Shown in pieces: positions 59,162-64,000 of a stretch of 64,000 nucleotides of DNA. Source of the DNA: Cryptomeria japonica. Lineage: Eukaryota; Streptophyta; Pinopsida; Cupressales; Cupressaceae. Under the pieces are notes generated by a model. That model saw only the letters and a list, made by a program, of their open reading frames with translations, did not search any database and had not been told where the DNA came from. The stretch is taken from NCBI RefSeq assembly GCF_030272615.1, contig NC_081412.1:40044791-40108790 (forward strand), written 5' to 3'. Numbering within the stretch: the first letter of the stretch is position 1; every line of letters begins with the position of its first letter. A program made the position numbers and the translations under genes.

Positions 59162-62160
59162 CCGACAGACAATGGATGGGCTTTATTGCAATAAAAGAAG
59201 ATCAATCGGCACCTACTGTTCCACCGGTAGAGTAGGCCCTGACAGCTAAAATTGAAGAAAAGCATGAATGGATTATAGATTCTGGATGTTGACATCATAT
59301 GATTGGTAATAAAAGTAAATTCTTATCTTTTTCAGGAATACAATGGAGGTCTAGTAATATTTGGGGATGACAAAGCTTGTTTGATTAGAGGAAAAGGAAC
59401 TATATCTTTTGATGGTAAGCACAATACTGACAACGTTTATTATGTTGAAGGTTTGAAGTATAATCTTTTGAGTGTTGGTCAATTAGTTGAAAAGGGATTT
59501 TAGTTACAATTCAAGAATGGTAAATGCAAAATCATGAATAAAACTAGTTTGGATGTTGCAACCAGTAATCAGACTAGAGGTAATATCTTTCATTTAAATA
59601 ACAATGAAAAGACATTCTTGATTGCACATATTGATGAAAGTTGGTTATGGCATAAAAGACTCTGTCATGTGAATTTTGACTACATTATAAACATTAGTTC
59701 ATATAAGGCAGTAAGGGATTTACCTAAGATTGTAAAACCTCATAATCTGGTATGTAAGGAATGTCAGATGGGAAAGCAAGTTAGAACAACTTTTAAGAGT
59801 ATTTCTAAGAAATCCAATAATGTTCTTGATTTAATTCATACTAACTTGTGTGGTCTGGCGTGAACAAGAAGTCTACAGGGAGATATATACTTTATGCTAA
59901 TCATTGATGATTATTCTACAATGTGTTGGGTTACTTTTCTTAGAGAGAAATTAGAAGCTTTTGGGAAATTTGAATTATTCAAGGCAATGGTAGAGAATGA
60001 AACCAGTAAGAAAATTAAATGTTTAAGATAAGATCAAGGAGGTGAATTGACATCTAAGGAGTTTAATACATTTTTTGAAGTGAATGGAATTAGAAGACAA
60101 CTATCAGCACCCTGGACACCTTAGCAAAATGGAGTTGTGGAAAGGAAGAACATAACTATTCTGGATGTAGCTAGAAGCATGATATCAGAAGCAAATCTAC
60201 CACATGTGTACTAGAGAGAAGTAGTGAATAAAAAGGTTTACACTTTCAATGGAGTTCACATCAAAGGTGAAATTGGTAAGACACCTTATGAATTATGGTT
60301 TGGTAATACTCCTACTCTTAAATACTTCAAAATATTTGGAAGCAAATTCTACATTAGGAGAGATGAGTATATTGGTAAATTTGATCCTAGAAGTGATGAA
60401 GGAATATTTCTTGGTTATTCATCTAAGAGAAAAGAATATATATGTTTTAATAAAAGATTGCAAAAAATAATTGAGAGTGGAAATGTGAAGATAGATGAAC
60501 ACTTTAGAGGAAATTCAAGGTCTATGGATTCTAAACTGACAGTCGAGATGATAAAAAATGAACCTATAAAGAGTGCACCGGTACAAAATGTGGATCCACT
60601 CACACCGGCATTATCAGAGGATTCTACAGTGATTGAAGAACAACAACAAGTGAACACACCTAGGTATGTGAGACTGAATCACTCTAAAAGTCAGATAATT
60701 GGGAATAAGTATCAAGGAGTTATGACAAGAGGAAGATTGGCAAATGAAGAGGTATGTTTAATTTCTCAAATTGAACAAACATATGTTATTGAGGCATGTG
60801 AAGATAAACATTGGATTAAAGCTATGGAAGATGAATTAGAACAAATTGAAAAGAACAATACATGGACATTGGTTCCCTGGTCTAAAGACAAAAATGTAAT
60901 TGGAACTAAATGGGTATTCAGAAATAAAATTAATGAAGAAGGTAAGGTAATCAAAACCAAAGCAAGATTAGTGTGTAAGGGATATTCAAAGAAAGAGGGA
61001 ATCGATTACAATGAAACCTTTGCACCAGTAGCTAGAATTGAGGCAGTCAGATTATTTCTTGCATTTGCAACACACAAGAACTATAAATTATATCAAATGG
61101 ATGTAAAATGTGCATTTCTGAATGGTGATCTTGAAGAGGAAGTTTAGATTGAACAACCTGATGGATTTTCATTGATAAATGATAAAGATATGGTTTGTAG
61201 ATTAAGGAAAGCTTTATATGGATTGAAGCAAGCTCCTAGAGCTTGGTATGCTAGATTAGACAAATATCTTTTGAAGCTTGGTTACACTAGAGATAATGCT
61301 GACAATAACTTATATTTCAAAGTGACTAATGAAGACATCTTGGTTATTGAAGTTTTTGTTGATGACATCATTTTTAGAGGAAAAGATGGATTGTGTAAAG
61401 ACTTTGTTAATAAGATGTAGGAAGAATTTGAAATGTCTATGATTGGGGAGATAAAATTCTTTTTAAGATTGCAGATTTCATAGACTGATAAAGGTATATT
61501 CATATGTCAAACAAAGTACTTGAAGGAACTATTGATGAAATTTGGTATGGAAAAATGTAAACCGTGTGTATTGTTTCAAGATTTCAAAGAAATCCTAGAG
61601 AAAATCATGAATCAGTAGTGAAAAGGATTTTCCAGTATCTACAAGGCACAACAAATCTTGGTATATGGTATCCTAAAGATGAAAATTTGATTTATGTGCA
61701 TACACCGATGCTAATTGGGCAGGAGATGTAGATGACAGAAAGAGCACCACCGACGGGGTATTCTTTCTTGGTAGAAGATTGATTTCATGGTTGAGCAAGA
61801 AACCAAGTTGTACATCATTATCAAAAACAGGATCAAAATATGTTGCAGCAACAACTAATTGTACTCAGGTATTATGGATTAAGCAAGTTTTGAAAGACAT
61901 AAAGGTAAAATGCAAAGAAACTATAATCATTTACTATGATAATTCAGCAGCAATTGATATATCTAAGAATTTGGTATTTCACTCTAAAAATAAACATGTT
62001 TCTATCAAATATAATTTTCTGAAAGAGAATGTTGAAGCAAAATAAACGATATTGGTTTATGTGAATACTAAAGAGTAGATTGCAGATATCTTTACTAAGC
62101 CTTTGCCTAAGGAAACTTTTGAATATCTCAGAGAGTAGAGTGGGGTTATACCTCACCAGT
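59162..62160 (+). pseudogene. Pol of element H (copia), decayed and partly deleted
   Basis: Protease IIDSGC then a stop and HHMIG near 59275; a frameshift at a T-run near 59330; pre-integrase HKRLCHVNFDY and CKECQMGKQV near 59660-59780; integrase DRYFMLI-like sequence, QNGVVERKN near 60125; reverse transcriptase [32 protein letters not shown] and VFVDDIIFRG (60900-61380). A deletion of roughly 140 bp near 61565 joins KCKP to VCIVSRFQ, removing the end of reverse transcriptase. RNase H follows (VDDRKSTT, KNKHVSIKYNF, TKPLPKETFEYL). Several stops are TAG at Gln positions. Confidence 0.88.
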
Positions 62161-62312
62161 AGAGACTTAGACAGCTGATGATTGGCATCAAACCGATAGA
62201 ATTAACAGAGAAACCTTTTTCTAGATTTGATGGAGGAGACCTACTTCTCAGGGGGAGTAGTTGGATTTAACAATTGGTTATTATAATTGGTTGTATCTGC
62301 TATTTGTATTTC

Positions 62313-62340
62313 TTTGGCATTTGATGCCAAAGGGGAAGAG
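62313..62340 (+). other. Upstream polypurine-like motif of element H
   Basis: TTTGGCATTTGATGCCAAAG followed by GGGAAGAG, a perfect small inverted repeat (TTTGGCAT / ATGCCAAA) ending in a purine run. Confidence 0.65.
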
Positions 62341-62510
62341 ATATCTATGGAAAAACAAACATTATCCTTTGGGGAGAGATTACTTATTGGGGGAGAGATA
62401 TATACTCTCTGCATTTGTATTTTGATTTCTGGTATTGATCTATTCTAGAGATTGTTGGTTTTTGGTTTTTGGCAATTTGTTTTGGCACTTAGATGTTTTT
62501 CCATGTTGTG

Positions 62511-62536
62511 TTGCCATCAATTCCAAATAGGGAGAT
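62511..62536 (+). other. Polypurine tract of element H
   Basis: TTGCCATCAATTCCAAATAG followed by GGAGAT; slightly eroded compared with D and G. Confidence 0.8.
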
Positions 62537-63647
62537 TGTTAGTATTATGGATGTGTTGCATTGGTTTTGTCATTGATGTCAACACTTATCAACACTTATC
62601 CTTCTAGAGATCTTTGGTTATGTTGGACCGACACATTATGTTCACCAGCAAGATTAGTGACTTATGCACAGTCACCGGTATATTGTTGACCGACAAGTTA
62701 TATTGTTCACCAACATTGAAGATGACTTGTTATCATCTGGAGATCACTTGGTTATGTCGAAGACATGGTTTGGACACTTGGTTTTGGTAGTTTGGTTGTT
62801 GGTCTAATCGGGTTGGCATATTTTCTATTATTGACAAAATTGGTCTAGGTTATGGACCGACATGCATTATCTATTCCAAATCAGCACAACACGATATGGA
62901 GATGATTTAGTCAATTGGATATTGTTGTAAATGTATTGAGCCAACATGATGCATTGCATCTTGACTTATCTGTAATTGATTTAATTGTAATATTCTTAAT
63001 TAGCTGACCTACACATTTGGTCTTAGGTTTTGGTATATATGTAAGATCTCATTTGTGGGATGATGTGAGAAAGGAAGAAAAAGATAGAGAGATGGTATAT
63101 GGTTATGGTATTGTAACATGGTATGTGCGAATATTGAAGATCATATGAGAAGACCATAGAGAAGGTTCAACGAAGGTTTGAAGGTGATTATCGGAGCTTA
63201 ACTGGTACTGAATCCAACATTGGAGATTCTACTTTGAGCAGTACATTATCATTGGATTTAATCATCCAATTGTAGTTAGTGTGACTCCTATTTTGTGATT
63301 GAGTAGTGAGCTCTAGGCGGTTGGCCTTTCTGCATATGCAGACCCCATTTGTATACACATACTATCTGTAGTAGTATAATCAAATTGTGGGTAAGGTTTC
63401 CCATAGTGGTTTTTCCCCTTATAGGGGTTCCACGTACAAATCTTCATGTTATGTGTTGTGGATGTTGTTTCTCTTTCTATTTCATGCATTAAGTTTCACC
63501 GGTATTGATATTAACTGTTAAACGGTTAACCGACATTAAGTTTGGTTTACCAGTATTAAGTATCAAGTTTGATTAAGTTATATTTGGGTTTAAATTAATT
63601 GACAACTGATTCACCCCCCCCCTCTCATTTGCCTCCAGGTCCTAACA
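62537..63647 (+). mobile_element. 3' LTR of element H
   Basis: 1111 bp, ends CCTAACA. The C-tract module at about 63607-63630 is intact here. Confidence 0.9.
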
Positions 63648-63743
63648 TATTCCGGATTGATGTGGTGATGCTACTATTGAAGGGGAGTAGTTAGTTTGGT
63701 GATTTGGTGGTTTATGATTTTTCTTTGATATTTATGTTAGATC

Positions 63744-63772
63744 TCTGGCATTAATGTCAAAGGGGAAGAGAT
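63744..63772 (+). other. Upstream polypurine-like motif of element G
   Basis: CTGGCATTAATGTCAAAGGG followed by GAAGAGA, about 200 bp before the main tract. Confidence 0.6.
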
Positions 63773-63940
63773 ATTCATGTGAAAAAATTAATGAGATATA
63801 TACTTTAGGGGGAGAAATTTGCAAAACTTAACTGGGATATCATCTATAGGGAGAGTATGGATAAGAACTTCATTGCTATATTCTTGTATGGAAGATTTGT
63901 TTGGCATCTATTGGCACTTGGATGTTTTTCACATCTAGTG

Positions 63941-63966
63941 TTGCCATCAATGCCAAAGGGGGAGAT
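63941..63966 (+). other. Polypurine tract of element G
   Basis: TTGCCATCAATGCCAAAGGG followed by GGAGAT, then the LTR start. Confidence 0.9.
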
Positions 63967-64000
63967 TGTTGGCCATTTGGAGGAATTGATTATGTTTTTC
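63967..64000 (+). mobile_element. 3' LTR of element G, first 34 bases
   Basis: TGTTGGCCATTTGGAGG matches the 5' LTR start at 50271; the rest is beyond the window. Confidence 0.9.

Larger units (their letters stand above)
55826..63647 (+). mobile_element. Element H: copia retrotransposon nested in G and containing solo LTR I
   Basis: LTRs are 55826-56915 and 62537-63647 (starts TGTTGGTATTATGG / TGTTAGTATTATGG). There is a perfect primer site, a Gag ORF open for 274 codons, solo LTR I between Gag and protease, then a decayed pol. G's 3' part continues immediately after it with GGATTGATGTGGTGATGC, which D also has at the matching place. Confidence 0.9.
50271..64000 (+). mobile_element. Element G: copia retrotransposon, interrupted by H, runs past the window end
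   Basis: 5' LTR 50271-51508, degenerate primer site, decayed gag-pol to about 55760, then the nested element H (55826-63647), then the rest of G's 3' untranslated part, polypurine tract and the first 34 bases of the 3' LTR. The start of that LTR (TGTTGGCCATTTGGAGG at 63967) matches the sequence at 50271, where the first two bases have become TA. Confidence 0.88.

Noticed and set aside
1-64000. tRNA or rRNA genes
   Set aside because: I saw no cloverleaf with A and B boxes and no rRNA-like stretch; the Met-tRNA similarity at 6138, 8491, 23302, 39846 and 56918 is the short primer-site complement only.

Overview
The window looks like intergenic DNA from a very large, repeat-rich seed-plant nuclear genome. 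A conifer or other gymnosperm is my best guess: the sequence is AT-rich, copia-type LTR retrotransposons are nested inside each other, solo LTRs are frequent, and I find no intact host gene. The organism is inferred from this style, not from a diagnostic gene.

Layout. 10-1170: LTR (minus strand) of an element whose body lies left of the window. 1171-7275: element A (minus), an LTR element without pol. 7276-16200: low-information DNA with a TRIM-like miniature element, an LTR remnant, copy 1 of a segmental duplication (about 9.8-12.0 kb) and an unrecognised decayed ORF (15.36-16.19 kb). 16586-24915: a pogo/Tigger-like (DDE_1) transposase pseudogene split by element B (17538-24155, minus; 5-bp target duplication GAAAC). 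B is a relative of A and also lacks pol. 25.5-30.5 kb: tandem arrays (about 903-bp and about 120-bp units) and a diverged inverted copy of part of the 903-bp unit. 32.2-34.0 kb: copy 2 of the segmental duplication. 34.4-48.1 kb: an old minus-strand copia element, C, broken by solo LTR F (34970-36174, duplication AATAG) and by solo LTR E (38175-47222, duplication TTATG). E itself contains copia element D (38385-45681). 50271-64000: copia element G, containing copia element H (55826-63647), which contains solo LTR I (57995-59161).

How the parts work together. D, G and H once encoded Gag, protease, integrase, reverse transcriptase and RNase H; all are now inactivated by stops and frameshifts. 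A and B encode instead a coiled-coil protein with four CCHC zinc knuckles, followed by an unrecognised protein of about 1,070 codons. They have no reverse transcriptase or integrase. B nevertheless carries the same initiator-Met-tRNA primer site and almost the same polypurine tract, with its flanking hairpin, as copia elements D and G. The simplest reading is a non-autonomous family mobilised by copia machinery. Two short modules (GGTTTTTCCC...GGGTTTCCACGT, and a C-tract ending TTCACCCC...CTCTCAGT) recur at the same relative places in LTRs that otherwise differ.

Relative order of insertion from nesting: C before F and E, E before D; G before H before I; the pogo transposase before B; A before the left-edge LTR.
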